Assembly (NCBI GenBank): GCA_900618795.1
Contig: UYJD01000013.1
Span: 904,537-968,536 of the forward strand
Length of the DNA stretch: 64,000 nucleotides
Direction of reading: 5' to 3'
Origin: Cyanodermella asteris
Taxonomy: Eukaryota > Ascomycota > Lecanoromycetes > Ostropales > Stictidaceae
In this document: positions 55,201 through 64,000 of the stretch, piece by piece
Layout: every line of letters starts with the position of its first letter
Numbering within the stretch: position 1 is the first letter of the stretch
The notes under the pieces: model-generated
What the model saw: the letters and a program-made list of their open reading frames with translations, nothing else
The model's database searches: none
What the model was told of the DNA's origin: nothing
Position numbers and translations under genes: made by a program

Positions 55201-57233
55201 CTCGAGTTCTTGCTGTCCGGTATCATCTGATAGATATCAGCGCTCTTGTTCTGGTGATCCAATCAGCAAGATCATACTTACTTTTTGTAGTTCTTCCGCT
55301 TGCGTGCGGTCATCGACGGATACCCCGTCCAGGATTATTAGCCAATTGCTCCTGCTCTGAAACCATTCTCGAACGGCTGATATGTATTCTTTGCCATTCC
55401 CGCTGGGCTCAATCCGGATTCCAGGCGAATCTTTGGCTACGAATTTCTGCGCGATCTGCCAGAGATCTTTGCACATCTCAGGATAATATCGAGCGTTGAT
55501 CCAGAATATGCCGCCACGGAACTTGGACCTATACTTGTAAAGATATTGGCGGGCGAGGTGGGATTTCCCTGATCCAGGGGGCCCATGCAAAACCACTGCG
55601 GCGGTACCCTGCTCCCGCACTTGACGTTCAAATAGATATTCATCAAGCTCTGCAAGCTGCTTCTTCATACCAACAAAGAAGGCGTTTGCACGAAAGCCTG
55701 ATGGTACGAAGAAGAATGACTCGGTGGGTGCACCTGCAATCAATTGTGGTAGTCGCACATAGCTCGTTTCACCGGACGGTAGTAGCTTGATCGAGCTTTC
55801 TGGACGAAGTATGTCAGTCAAAGGCGCCCAGCAAACAAACACAGAATGGAGGAATTTGTGTGTACGTGAGAGGGATGGACGGTCTGTCAAGCGATGAACG
55901 TGTATATATTCAACTATCTAATCTGATAGATACCCGAGTACATACACGAGCAGCAGCTTGAGAGGATAATTTGACGCGGATACATCAGGTAAAGACAGGT
56001 ATGTTTGAATGACCCAACGATCATTCTTTGACTTCGGCGTGAACTTGCGCGTCTCCCAGGTCCTCAATCTCGAATTCGACATTGTGTGCTTGATGGGCAA
56101 TGAGATGTGGCTGCCTACCCGCTGTCGGAGCCGGAGAGCTTCCGCGTGACGATGGTTCACTAATTTCAGGTTGAGGGGAGCCGTAGCCTTCAGAAAGGAG
56201 CCTGCCATGTCCGATCTGACGGACCTGCTTCTCCTGCGCCCACCTGCTCCCAATGGCCCGGCTTTTCTCGGCATCTTCGACGTAGAAGCTCACAGCATCG
56301 GCCACAAGATCGTAGCCAGGAGACCGCTCGCTGTCGAACTTGCACATGTGGCTATGGTCTGCTGGGATAGAGCTACGCTCGACGTCTGGAAGCGTTGGGG
56401 CGGCGCTGTCTTCTTCGACAATGTAGGCTAAGGTTCCCTGATAGCACGTTAGCTCACATGTGAATAACGACGGATCATGGTGACTTGCCTTGACGTCGGT
56501 TTTTTTGGCCTCGTGGAAGAAGTAGAGGTGAAAGAGTGACATGATGCTGGCGAACTGACGGTCAATGTTGATGAGCGTCTCGCTGTTGCTCTTGAGCGCG
56601 TCCACAAGCTGGAGGGCACTGTCGACGAAGCGCTTGGGGAGGACCACACCAGCGATTTTCTCAAGATAGCTGCCCCAAAACGCAATATCGGAGCCATGAT
56701 GGGGAGTTCCGAGGAATAGAATGCCGTAGGTACTCAGGAAAACGCTTCGCAGTCTCTCAGTACGGGTACCAACACGGACTTCTGAGCTATAGACGAGTGC
56801 CCTGCGTAATATTAGCAGGACTGTTGGAGATGTGCCACCGCCGGCATACGTACCTCTTCACGACAAGGCCACCGAGCGAATGCGCAACGAAAATCAACGG
56901 TCTCTCCTCCGCATGCTGGCGTCTCCTGTTTGCAACCAGGGTTGCGACAAGACGTTCCGCGTGGTTGTGGATCATGTCCTTTCCAACACCCCCACTCCCT
57001 CCCCATGCAACAACATCGGCGTCATACCCGTACACCAGTATCCGTGCTCGATTGTCGAGATCTTGAGGTAGGAGGTCCCGCGGCCAGAACTTGCCCGTGG
57101 CCTGGGATTTCCATGTCCGCTCGGGATCGCCGTTGAGGCCGTGGACGAAGACAACGTCGGCAACAGGGCGTTCGCACAAATGTACTTCAGTTAGGCCGTA
57201 GCGCTCGATTGTTGTCGACGTTGAGGACGACAT
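52209..57233 (-). CDS. LipA/NB-ARC protein: serine-hydrolase plus NB-ARC, NLR-like
   Basis: A large STAND-type protein. I read five exons: 57233-56854, 56801-56489, 56437-56119, 55799-55282 and 55226-52209, about 1515 aa; all phases agree. Residues 1-230 form an alpha/beta-hydrolase (DUF676/lipase-like) domain with VVFVHGLNGDPERTW and the nucleophile elbow AHSLGG, then ILFLGTPHHGSD. Intron 2 is a 51-nt GC-AG intron with branch site GCTAAC. The NB-ARC part has P-loop HGPPGSGKSHLARQY and WLIILDG, then a GGLPLA motif and a winged-helix region. The C-terminal 650 residues are Pro/Ser/Gln-rich and disordered, with no TPR, ankyrin or WD repeats. Exon 3 to 4 uses donor GTAGGC and a 319-nt intron; this is the weakest join. 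If wrong, these are two adjacent genes, a hydrolase ending at 56021 and an NB-ARC gene. Known fungal LipA/NB-ARC proteins have both parts fused. Confidence 0.8.
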
Positions 57234-58919
57234 GCCCCGGTTACAGGTGGTGTTCGATGCAGTCAGAGATGTCCATGTAGCGGACTCTGGTAGACGGCAG
57301 AGGCGGCCACCAGGTTACGGCCCTCGAAGCAAGGTGTGTTAGATCGATCAAGGCGCTGCCTAACGTGGCGGTGCCGACGCTCATACGTTCGCCACTTATT
57401 CCAAGCTCTTGCGACTGGAAGGGAAGGATTGCATACGCCTGAAGCGATCGGGTCGGGTGAAGGGGGAAGGTATTGAGAAGCCTTGCCAAGCCTTGTCGAG
57501 GTGTGTCTGAGGCAATGAAGGTGTCCGCCCCTGGCGTGTTTAAGGATGATGAAGAATATAAAGCGAGCGATCAATTCTTTCGTCACAGCTACCGTGATCG
57601 AGGCGACACGCCGCGGGCACGACGCATCGTTTGAGTCAGCGGCGAAGCTTGCCGGCCTTGTTCTGACATTTCCTGAGCGGAGAACAGAGTCGAAACGGCC
57701 CTCGTGAGGAAGAGGCGCTGATCAGCTGGACAGATTTTCTCTGGCCTGTCCGGCCGCACCTGATTGATGCATGTCCTCGATCGCCCTGACGGCGGCCATA
57801 CGGCTGCCTATCCGCCTCAGAGACTGCTCTCTTGTGGCTTCGAGCGACGCACCATTCATCCACCGGTGCAAGGGCCGGGCAGCAGCAGACGCGTTGTGAG
57901 AAAGACTCTGCGTGGCACCAAAGCGGCATGTGGCGTCTGTCGGGGATGGTGCTGAGGAGCCTCATGAGCTTGTTGTCGAGATTCCAGCGGGGTCGGCCCG
58001 CTATCCGAGTGCGCCCAGCCCATCACACGCCCGTCGCCCGTCGCCCGTTGCCCTCCAGCCCGGCTCACCTCCATTATCGTCGTTGCTTCCCTTTCTTCCT
58101 CGCAGGCGACAAAGAAAACGTCAAACGCCTTCGTGATCTTGCCGATCTTTCGCACGACTGATCGTCGGACGAGCGAATGACTCGTCGTTGCCAGACGCTT
58201 GTCTCGGTCTGTCTGACGACTGACTGCCTCTCCTTAGTCAAGGAAATGCCTCGACCTCTTCGAGCTGGCCTGCTTCTCTCGCCTTTGACGCGACTCTGGA
58301 CACGACTCTAGATCCGCAATTGGTTCGCTTCCGGGGTGATCAAGTCGTCCTCGTCTCCTGCACTGGGTGGCCTGTTGCTGCTTGACCGTTCATTGCCCGA
58401 TTCCCGCGGTCAACGGTTTCCAAAATAGCGCCCCAGCCGATGGCCGGAAGATACCAGGTCCCATTGTCATTTCGCCACAGCCACCGTGACTCTTGTCTGA
58501 CTGGTGTACGAACCTGCTCCTGCGGCGCTTCGTGCGACTTGTCAGTAGAGCACCTACGGTCAAGTAGGAATGTCGGCCAGTCATTGCGTTGCGGGTCTGT
58601 CAGCTACACTGCTCGGCGCTTGCTGTAACTCGAGCCAGGTTCGGTAGCCAGCAGTGTAGGACGCATGTCGCTGAACAAAAGAAACAAAGCCTGCTCATTG
58701 AAAGCATTTTATCATCTTCACTGTCTTCTCCGTTCTCTTGTGTAGGCTTCGTCACATTGTATTCGTTTTCTTTTGTCTACGCAACACTGGTGATGCCTCG
58801 CTTTCTTTAATCGAACAATCATCATTCTGTCACACCTCACAGCTCCTGGATTTGAGCATCAGATTTGACTATCCCCAACCAGAGCTAGACTCCCTTCCTC
58901 AACTTCCACACACCAAAAC
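57234..58919. other. long divergent promoter, NLR-like gene and secreted protein gene
   Basis: About 1.7 kb without a supported gene. Overlapping frames at 57636-58161 on both strands have biased composition but no family features. The last 250 bases before 58920 are C/T-rich and probably the leader of the secreted-protein gene. Confidence 0.4.
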
Positions 58920-59648
58920 ATGAAGGCATTTCAGTATCTTTCTCCATTCGCGCTGGCGATCACTGCCCCGGTGGCAGCCGCCCCTCAGGGCAACATCAAC
59001 GCCCCTATCGCTATCATCGCTGAGCTTCTACTCAGTACAACCGGCACAGGCCTGGCCCGCAACACCGCTACGGCGAGCGGCTATGTCGCTTCGGGCACGA
59101 GGACTGCCAGTTCTTCCTACGTTGCTACCGATGCCCCCTACTGGGTCAACGGAACGGCCCTCAACAGCACCAATCCGCTGCTGCACACTGCTGCAGGCTC
59201 CGCAACATCGACCTCTTTCTCCACGCCCTTCGTTCCCACAAGCACAAGCGCGATTGCAACGCCGAGTGCGACCGGCACTTGGAGCGACGATTATGGCGAC
59301 ATTGACGCTTCCCAGTTCTCCGTCCTCGTCCTATCAGGCACCAAAAGCCTCATGGTGCAGACATTCAGCAACCACGGCAGTTCAGTGCCGTACTATTCAT
59401 TGAAGTGTCCGAACGATGGAGGTGACTTTGAGACCATTGGCGGCGATGTCAAAGATTCGCTGCCTTCGGACCTACAAGTTCATGGTGGAAACGTCTGCTC
59501 GGGAACTTGGAAGATTGGGGCTTCCTACGACAATGTCTGGATACAATATTCCACCTTGGAGCGCATCAATGTGCCGACCAGCAATAGGTTCAAGGCTATC
59601 GGCTCCTCTATGCGCTGTGTCTTGCCACTCGATCCCTCTAAGAGCTAA
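58920..59648 (+). CDS. small secreted protein, unknown function
   Basis: A single-exon 242-aa protein. Residues 1-20 form a signal peptide (a Lys, then SPFALAITAPVAAA) with a likely cut before PQGN. A Ser/Thr/Ala-rich middle region (about 40-125) has NGT and NST glycosylation sites and would be O-glycosylated. The C-terminal part (about 125-240) looks folded, with three cysteines (KCPNDG, NVCSG, RCVLP) and aromatic/Gly-rich beta-type sequence including SGTWKIGASYDNVWIQY. There is no GPI anchor signal or transmembrane segment. I do not recognise a family; a cell-wall-associated or effector-like role would be guesswork. Confidence 0.75.
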   Translation: MKAFQYLSPFALAITAPVAAAPQGNINAPIAIIAELLLSTTGTGLARNTATASGYVASGTRTASSSYVATDAPYWVNGTALNSTNPLLHTAAGSATSTSFSTPFVPTSTSAIATPSATGTWSDDYGDIDASQFSVLVLSGTKSLMVQTFSNHGSSVPYYSLKCPNDGGDFETIGGDVKDSLPSDLQVHGGNVCSGTWKIGASYDNVWIQYSTLERINVPTSNRFKAIGSSMRCVLPLDPSKS

Positions 59649-60031
59649 AAATTTGGCGCGAGTTGGTAGCGCATGCATGGCCCAATCAATGGAGGACGTG
59701 TGCTCAAAAGGTTGGCTTACACAGAGCATCCCCTCGTAGACTTGATTGGGACATAGCCACAACTGGTCTTAAGCACTGGTCTATCAGGAAGAATAATCTG
59801 TGTGCAATAATAAACTACCGAAACGGGAACCAATGTTGTGCATGTTGGCGTGGTCGCACGCGAATCTGTCCTGCAAACCCCAACGCCTGTCGCTATGCTT
59901 CCTCATAAAAGCCGAGAAAGGAGCCGTGATCGAGTTTGGCCCCATTGTATCGCTCCGTAATGCGACCTGTATCATACCTTGCCAAGCGCGTGTTATAAAT
60001 TTGCAACTCTCAGTCGACGGAACCCCTGTGC
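59649..60031. other. 3' region between convergent genes
   Basis: About 0.38 kb, nothing recognised. Confidence 0.4.
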
Positions 60032-61645
60032 CTAGATGTCCACTTCCTTCTCTTTGCCTTTGTCCTTGCTTTTCTGACGATCTTCCTCTTTCATCTGTAG
60101 GGTAACCCTTCTAGCGATGCCGACTTCTTGTCCGATTCCAGCACTTTTGGGGATGCCTCTGATGACCGTCCCGGCCGGCTCATGGCTCTCGCTTGTTGGA
60201 GGCTGCGGGCTGCCAAGTCTTGGTGCCAGATCGGGACCATCGGGCGGAGGTGGTGGCACATCTAACGCTTTCGCATCTTGTATCGTCGCCTTTACATCGC
60301 TCCAGTACTCCAGGTCCTGGATAGTTTCCTGCGCCGCGTAGATAGCCTGCTCCAGCGCTTCGCTCATTTTTCCTGCGGTTCCCTTGTCTTCGCCGTCCTC
60401 GATGCCGCGCTCAACGTCATCCGCGTTAGCTATAGCCGCATCGGGCTGGTCTTTTGAGCGTGCCGCGGCTTGCTGTAGTTCTGCCAGAACTTGTCGCCGT
60501 GATGTCTGGTAAACAAACCGATCCATGACATCGGGAATCTTGGCTGCGAGATAGCTGAGTTCTTGGTCCCCGTTGGCGATGAAGCTTTTGACTGCCATCA
60601 GCTTTTTCCGATCAACCGTTGCCTTCCTCAAAGCGGTCATTAATGCCGGCATATTCGCGATTTCCTCATTGCTGCTATCCTCATCATCATCTTGCTTCCT
60701 GGGCAAGACTGCGCTGTAGCGCTGACTGGTGGCAGTGGTCGAGGCGGGGTCCCGAGTCTTACTGCTTTCTCGCGTAGCCGAGTGGATCGTAAAATAGTCC
60801 AGATTCAATTTGTGTGCTTCGTGCATAGCGTCTTTCGTTCGTGGTTGAGACTTTGCTTCAACCTTGACACGTTTACGCAACCAGCGCCTGCGCCGTACCC
60901 ATGAATGAAACCATGGATGCGTGCCGTGCCATGCGAATCCTTGACGAAAGCTCAGTGAATATTCCCATCCTTCTTCGTCTACATCGTGGGACATGTCCAC
61001 GTACCACGTCTTCCAAGCCCACGTCCAAGTCGGGTCCGGTGGTTGCGCATTGGTGATGTTGACTGGACTCTCTTTAAATTCTTTGGTTTGCCAGGCTGGA
61101 GGATCAAAGTTTAATAAGGAGTTGTGTGAGTAAAGTGGAATCCCACAGAAAAAGGCGCCCCTTTGGTTTTCGTACAAAATCTCAATCTCATATTGCTCGG
61201 GTTTCCTTCCTTGGTCTTTCTTGTTTTTCTGTTGCCATCCAGGGATTCTGTCCCTCATTTCTCCATATTTGCGCCGAAAAGTTGATGTTCCGTATGTATC
61301 TTTTGACCGTCTGTCCTCAGCAGTGCCGCTCTGCTCATTCAACCCGTCCTGCACTTCTTCATCACACCTGTCTTTCTGATATCGCCTGTAGGTCCAGTCA
61401 TTTTGATGTCTCCTCACGCTTGCCTTCAGCCTGGTCCTGCGGCGTTCGACGGGCTCAAGATCTGATGGCTCGCCTCCCGTCTCCAGGGCGGGGGGAGCTG
61501 GGGACCGAGACACATTTCTGCGTGTTGTATCGACAAGGCGAATCTCATGATCGTAAGGGTCGACAGAAGTTTGGCCGGCCGAGTGCCGATGCCAAAGTGG
61601 CTCTCTCGGGCGACGAGGCTCGGTCTGATCCGGAGCTTCAGCCAT
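60032..61645 (-). CDS. peroxin/ferlin (DysF) domain protein
   Basis: A single-exon 537-aa protein from the ATG at 61645; the frame extends five codons further up only to a TTG. Residues 1-150 are basic and disordered. The DysF region lies at about 150-265: the DysFN-type strand YEIEILYENQRGAFFCGIPL, a Trp-rich linker (DPTWTWAWKTWYVDM), EGWEYSLSFRQGFAWHG, then the DysFC-type WVRRRRWLRKRV. Such domains occur in fungal peroxisome proteins of the Pex23/Pex24 groups and in yeast Spo73, which acts in spore membrane formation. No transmembrane helix is visible, unlike Pex23/Pex24 proteins, so the short Spo73-like type fits better. The C-terminal half is helical and acidic, and ends in a charged Lys/Glu tail. 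Function inferred only at domain level. Confidence 0.8.
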   Translation of the reverse strand: MAEAPDQTEPRRPREPLWHRHSAGQTSVDPYDHEIRLVDTTRRNVSRSPAPPALETGGEPSDLEPVERRRTRLKASVRRHQNDWTYRRYQKDRCDEEVQDGLNEQSGTAEDRRSKDTYGTSTFRRKYGEMRDRIPGWQQKNKKDQGRKPEQYEIEILYENQRGAFFCGIPLYSHNSLLNFDPPAWQTKEFKESPVNITNAQPPDPTWTWAWKTWYVDMSHDVDEEGWEYSLSFRQGFAWHGTHPWFHSWVRRRRWLRKRVKVEAKSQPRTKDAMHEAHKLNLDYFTIHSATRESSKTRDPASTTATSQRYSAVLPRKQDDDEDSSNEEIANMPALMTALRKATVDRKKLMAVKSFIANGDQELSYLAAKIPDVMDRFVYQTSRRQVLAELQQAAARSKDQPDAAIANADDVERGIEDGEDKGTAGKMSEALEQAIYAAQETIQDLEYWSDVKATIQDAKALDVPPPPPDGPDLAPRLGSPQPPTSESHEPAGTVIRGIPKSAGIGQEVGIARRVTLQMKEEDRQKSKDKGKEKEVDI

Positions 61646-62402
61646 GCCTCCTTCTCGCAATCAGTCGAGTTCGAGGTAGCTCCACACACATGCTGCTAGC
61701 AACAGGGTTGCTAAATCCACCGGCCGGCTGTCGGGTATTGTTTCCGCGTCTCAGGCCGCTGATGGTTAAGAGGGCCTCTTTTGCGAATCACGGATGGGGT
61801 GCTCGCCCAATGCCTTCCGAGTGCATTAAGTCTGACAAGGTCAGATCATGAGCGCGATGCAGGACGGCAGAATGCACCGAGTTTGTCAACGAATGTAGGC
61901 GATTAATGGAATCGACAAGCGGGCGATGAAGGAGTGTTGCAAGGGGGCTCGAGCTCCACCAATATCGAAAGCGGAGAAATAATCCAGATCTCACGGCTGT
62001 TTAGGATGGGATGTGCAGGCACGAGTTCCCACGAGTGACGAGAAGAAAGAGGCAGTTGAGCGCACTGTAGATCATGGACGGGCAAATCAGTAGCAGTGAT
62101 GGAGCCTTGTGAGCGATGCGATGAAGGATGCGGCAATGATTCGCGGTCGCAGCTCCAGAGCAACAATCCAAGCAATCGGCGGCACCGAGCTGTGTGACGT
62201 AAGGGCCTTTTGGCTGCAGTGCTTCTCCGCTTTCATCGGCGCGTCGTCGAGCGAGCTGCTCCTGCGAAGTACATAACGACAGCTTGAGCTCTTTTCACTG
62301 CCGCACTTTGCTCCATCCCCTCGAATTGTCGCTTTCCACGCATTCTCTTGAACAGACCCCCAACACCAACTCCACAACCCTCCTACACTCATCCATCTGA
62401 TC
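61646..62402. other. divergent promoter, DysF protein and small membrane protein
   Basis: About 0.76 kb between divergent starts. The last 60 bases before 62403 are C/A-rich. No further feature was assigned. Confidence 0.4.
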
Positions 62403-62924
62403 ATGTCTCGCCGTGCTGTGACCTCGGTTTTGGCCATTGGTGCCGCCGGTGCTGGGTACTATCTCTACAACGCTGGAGGCGATACTACTGTTGCAAAGAA
62501 AGACGCCGAGAGCAAGTCTGCACCCCATATATTGTTATGTCCACTAACCGCAAAGTAGAGGACATTGCGAAGTTGACAAACAACAAGTCTGGCGAGGCCC
62601 AGAAACAAGGCGAAGCCTGGGCAAACCAAGCCGGCGCAAAGGCCGAGCAAGCTGTATGTTTCTCCGATCGCCCAAGACGTCGATACTCTCTCTCTCTCTC
62701 TCTCTCTCGGTACTAAAATGATCCTACAGTCGCAGCAGGCAAAGGACAAGCTCAACCAGGCTGGTGCTCAGTTGGACAAGAGCAAGCAGGACATTTCGCA
62801 AAAGTTCGCCGAAATCCGATCCGAAACAGACAAAAAGATCAACCAATTCGACAACACCGTCGAGAAGAAGGCTGCTGAGGCAAAGTCTGGCATCTCAAGC
62901 TGGTGGGGAGGAAGCAGCAAGTAA
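62403..62924 (+). CDS. small membrane-anchored Lys/Ala-rich helical protein
   Basis: Three exons, 62403-62511, 62556-62653 and 62730-62924, phases 1 and 0, give 133 aa. The first intron is a 44-nt GC-AG intron with a CACTAAC branch site close to its end; the second is a GT-AG intron containing a CT run (about 62687-62708). The protein begins MSRRAVTSVLAIGAAGAGYY, a basic cap and one hydrophobic segment that may anchor it in the mitochondrial or ER membrane. An amphipathic Lys/Gln/Ala/Glu-rich helix follows (AKLTNNKSGEAQKQGEAW, QFDNTVEKKAAEAKSG) and the end is SSWWGGSSK. The layout resembles small mould proteins often labelled calcofluor white hypersensitive, a label of weak functional meaning. 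Function unknown. Confidence 0.7.
62687..62709 (+). repeat. CT dinucleotide microsatellite within an intron
   Basis: About eleven CT units lie inside the second intron of the small membrane protein gene, some 20 bases before its CTACAG acceptor. They may serve as the polypyrimidine tract and could vary in length between strains. Confidence 0.85.
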
Positions 62925-63199
62925 GCTACATCACAGTGGTTTCGGTAGAAAGTCCGATGTTGTACTCAAGCCGCTGGCTATCACGCGTTATGGCGAATTA
63001 AACACTATCATGGGATGACGCAATGTATACGGTCCTGCCTGTTCATCCATACTTGCGGCGGATTTTGAACATCGATCTGATTCCAACAGCTCGATCCGAT
63101 GATGATTGAATATGGCGCTGTCGAAGAGGCATTAATGCAAGAGCTCGATCGCGGATGTGAGCAGACTGTCAGAATCTGCGACTAGTGTTCTTGATTCTG

Positions 63200-64000
63200 C
63201 TAAACTTTCCAGACGTTTGGCCTTGTGAGGATCAGATATGGAATCGACTGCTGCTTTTTGGCTTGCAGCCATTTCTTGAGAACCTCCTTGACTTTAGTAT
63301 CGCTTCTTCCAAGAATATCTAGGCCACGTTCCTCGGCCGCCATCTTTGCTTCCTCGGGCTCTAATTGAGCCACACCACCATGTCGCTCAATCGCGCCATC
63401 GTCCAGTCGCAAATATTCTAGGAAGCGCTGGACTCTTCCTCGCAGTATCCATTGGGGTGGATAGTCCCATAGCGTGTCCCAGAGTCTGCTGTATAGTCCC
63501 AGCGCCCTTGATATGTGCAACAATTGCTCCCACCTCAGCTCTTTGACCATAGCTTGGGCATCTTTGATATTGATCATTTTCCTGCCTGCCTCGAGCTCTT
63601 TGTTGTCAATCACACTGTCACCGTTCCTGAAGCTCGTTCGCCTTCTGCTCTCTAATTTCTCCCTTTCTTTCTGAACCTGGCGCGGGATATGGCATGTCTT
63701 TGGCACCACCCCGCTCATTGCAAGTACAACGAGCGGCGTGAACTCACCGCACACGATAAATACGAGACCGAAGAGCGGTATTTTGCGTACGTCGGCCGAT
63801 GCACGGCGTAGCAGATGCCATTCGCTGCGTGTGAGCTGGCCTGTTTCCAGCGCCTGATCTGGCGTGAGTCCCGGCTCTTTGAGTCGTGTTCCACGAATCG
63901 CCCTAGCCGTCTTGTGGTTGTTCCATACAGCCTTCACGCCAGTTTTGTAGAATGACAGGTACGACTTGCCAAGTGCAAAGTAGTAAGCCGGTGCACTTTG
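63200..64000 (-). CDS. LETM1-like mitochondrial protein, N-terminus outside the window
   Basis: The frame is open from the right edge to the stop at 63200, at least 266 codons. LETM1/Mdm38 proteins sit in the inner mitochondrial membrane and act in K+/H+ exchange and ribosome contact. The visible part begins FYKTGVKAVWNNHKTARAI, then LTRSEWHLLRRASADVRKI, PLFGLVFIVCGEFTPLVVLA (a membrane segment), and later LHISRALGLY, WILRGRVQRFLEYLRLDDGAI, ERGLDILG and VKEVLKKWLQAKK, the ribosome-binding (LETM1-RBD) region. It ends soon after with no EF-hand or long coiled coil, so it is the short type. The start and mitochondrial presequence lie beyond 64000. Confidence 0.88.
   Translation of the reverse strand, partial: QSAPAYYFALGKSYLSFYKTGVKAVWNNHKTARAIRGTRLKEPGLTPDQALETGQLTRSEWHLLRRASADVRKIPLFGLVFIVCGEFTPLVVLAMSGVVPKTCHIPRQVQKEREKLESRRRTSFRNGDSVIDNKELEAGRKMINIKDAQAMVKELRWEQLLHISRALGLYSRLWDTLWDYPPQWILRGRVQRFLEYLRLDDGAIERHGGVAQLEPEEAKMAAEERGLDILGRSDTKVKEVLKKWLQAKKQQSIPYLILTRPNVWKV

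Noticed and set aside
57636-58161. Overlapping frames of about 100 codons on both strands
   Set aside because: Open in several phases at once because of GC-rich composition; no motif, start context or homology recognised.
1-64000. tRNA genes, transposon termini and long inverted or direct repeats
   Set aside because: Looked for B-box-like motifs, transposase or reverse transcriptase signatures and repeated ends; nothing convincing was found by eye.

Overview
The window is nuclear DNA of a filamentous ascomycete (Pezizomycotina). The evidence is dense genes on both strands, few short introns (about 44-75 nt, occasionally longer) with GTNNGT or GC donors and CTAAC/CTGAC branch sites, and families typical of moulds, such as a LipA/NB-ARC NLR-like protein, a quinate-type dehydratase and a copper amine oxidase. 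A Dothideomycete is likely, but that is inference. No tRNA, rRNA, CRISPR, plasmid or intact transposon was seen.

Layout. 1-7.1 kb: trehalose-6-phosphate synthase (TPS1-type), a disordered low-complexity protein and acetoacetyl-CoA synthetase. 7.5-10.3 kb: a small Cys/His-rich protein and a decayed-looking Arg/Glu-rich locus. 10.6-24.2 kb: copper amine oxidase, NAD(P)HX epimerase, an Exportin-5/Msn5-type karyopherin and a Prp24/SART3-type splicing factor. 25.7-28 kb: a broken winged-helix/ankyrin/kinase gene of NLR type. 28.3-31 kb: a 3-dehydroshikimate dehydratase-like enzyme tail to tail with mitochondrial polyprenyl diphosphate synthase (COQ1). 32-33 kb: an unresolved cysteine-rich locus. 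33.5-37.4 kb: an FBXO21-type F-box protein and a UCH37-type deubiquitinase. 37.9-47.8 kb: nucleoporin POM152, a short ELYS-type nucleoporin and condensin SMC4. 48.2-51.8 kb: SRP14 and Sgd1/NOM1. 52.2-57.2 kb: a large lipase-like/NB-ARC gene that I assemble into five exons. 58.9-64 kb: a secreted orphan, a DysF (peroxin/ferlin) protein, a small membrane-anchored helical protein and a LETM1-like protein running off the right edge.

Most genes are housekeeping and not organised as a pathway cluster. The nearest thing to a functional neighbourhood is POM152-ELYS-SMC4 (nuclear envelope and mitotic chromosomes), where ELYS and SMC4 share a 376-bp promoter. The accessory content is the NLR pseudogene, the intact LipA/NB-ARC gene, the Cys-rich locus and the secreted orphan. 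Exon boundaries were read by eye and checked for splice sites and phase; none was tested against transcripts.
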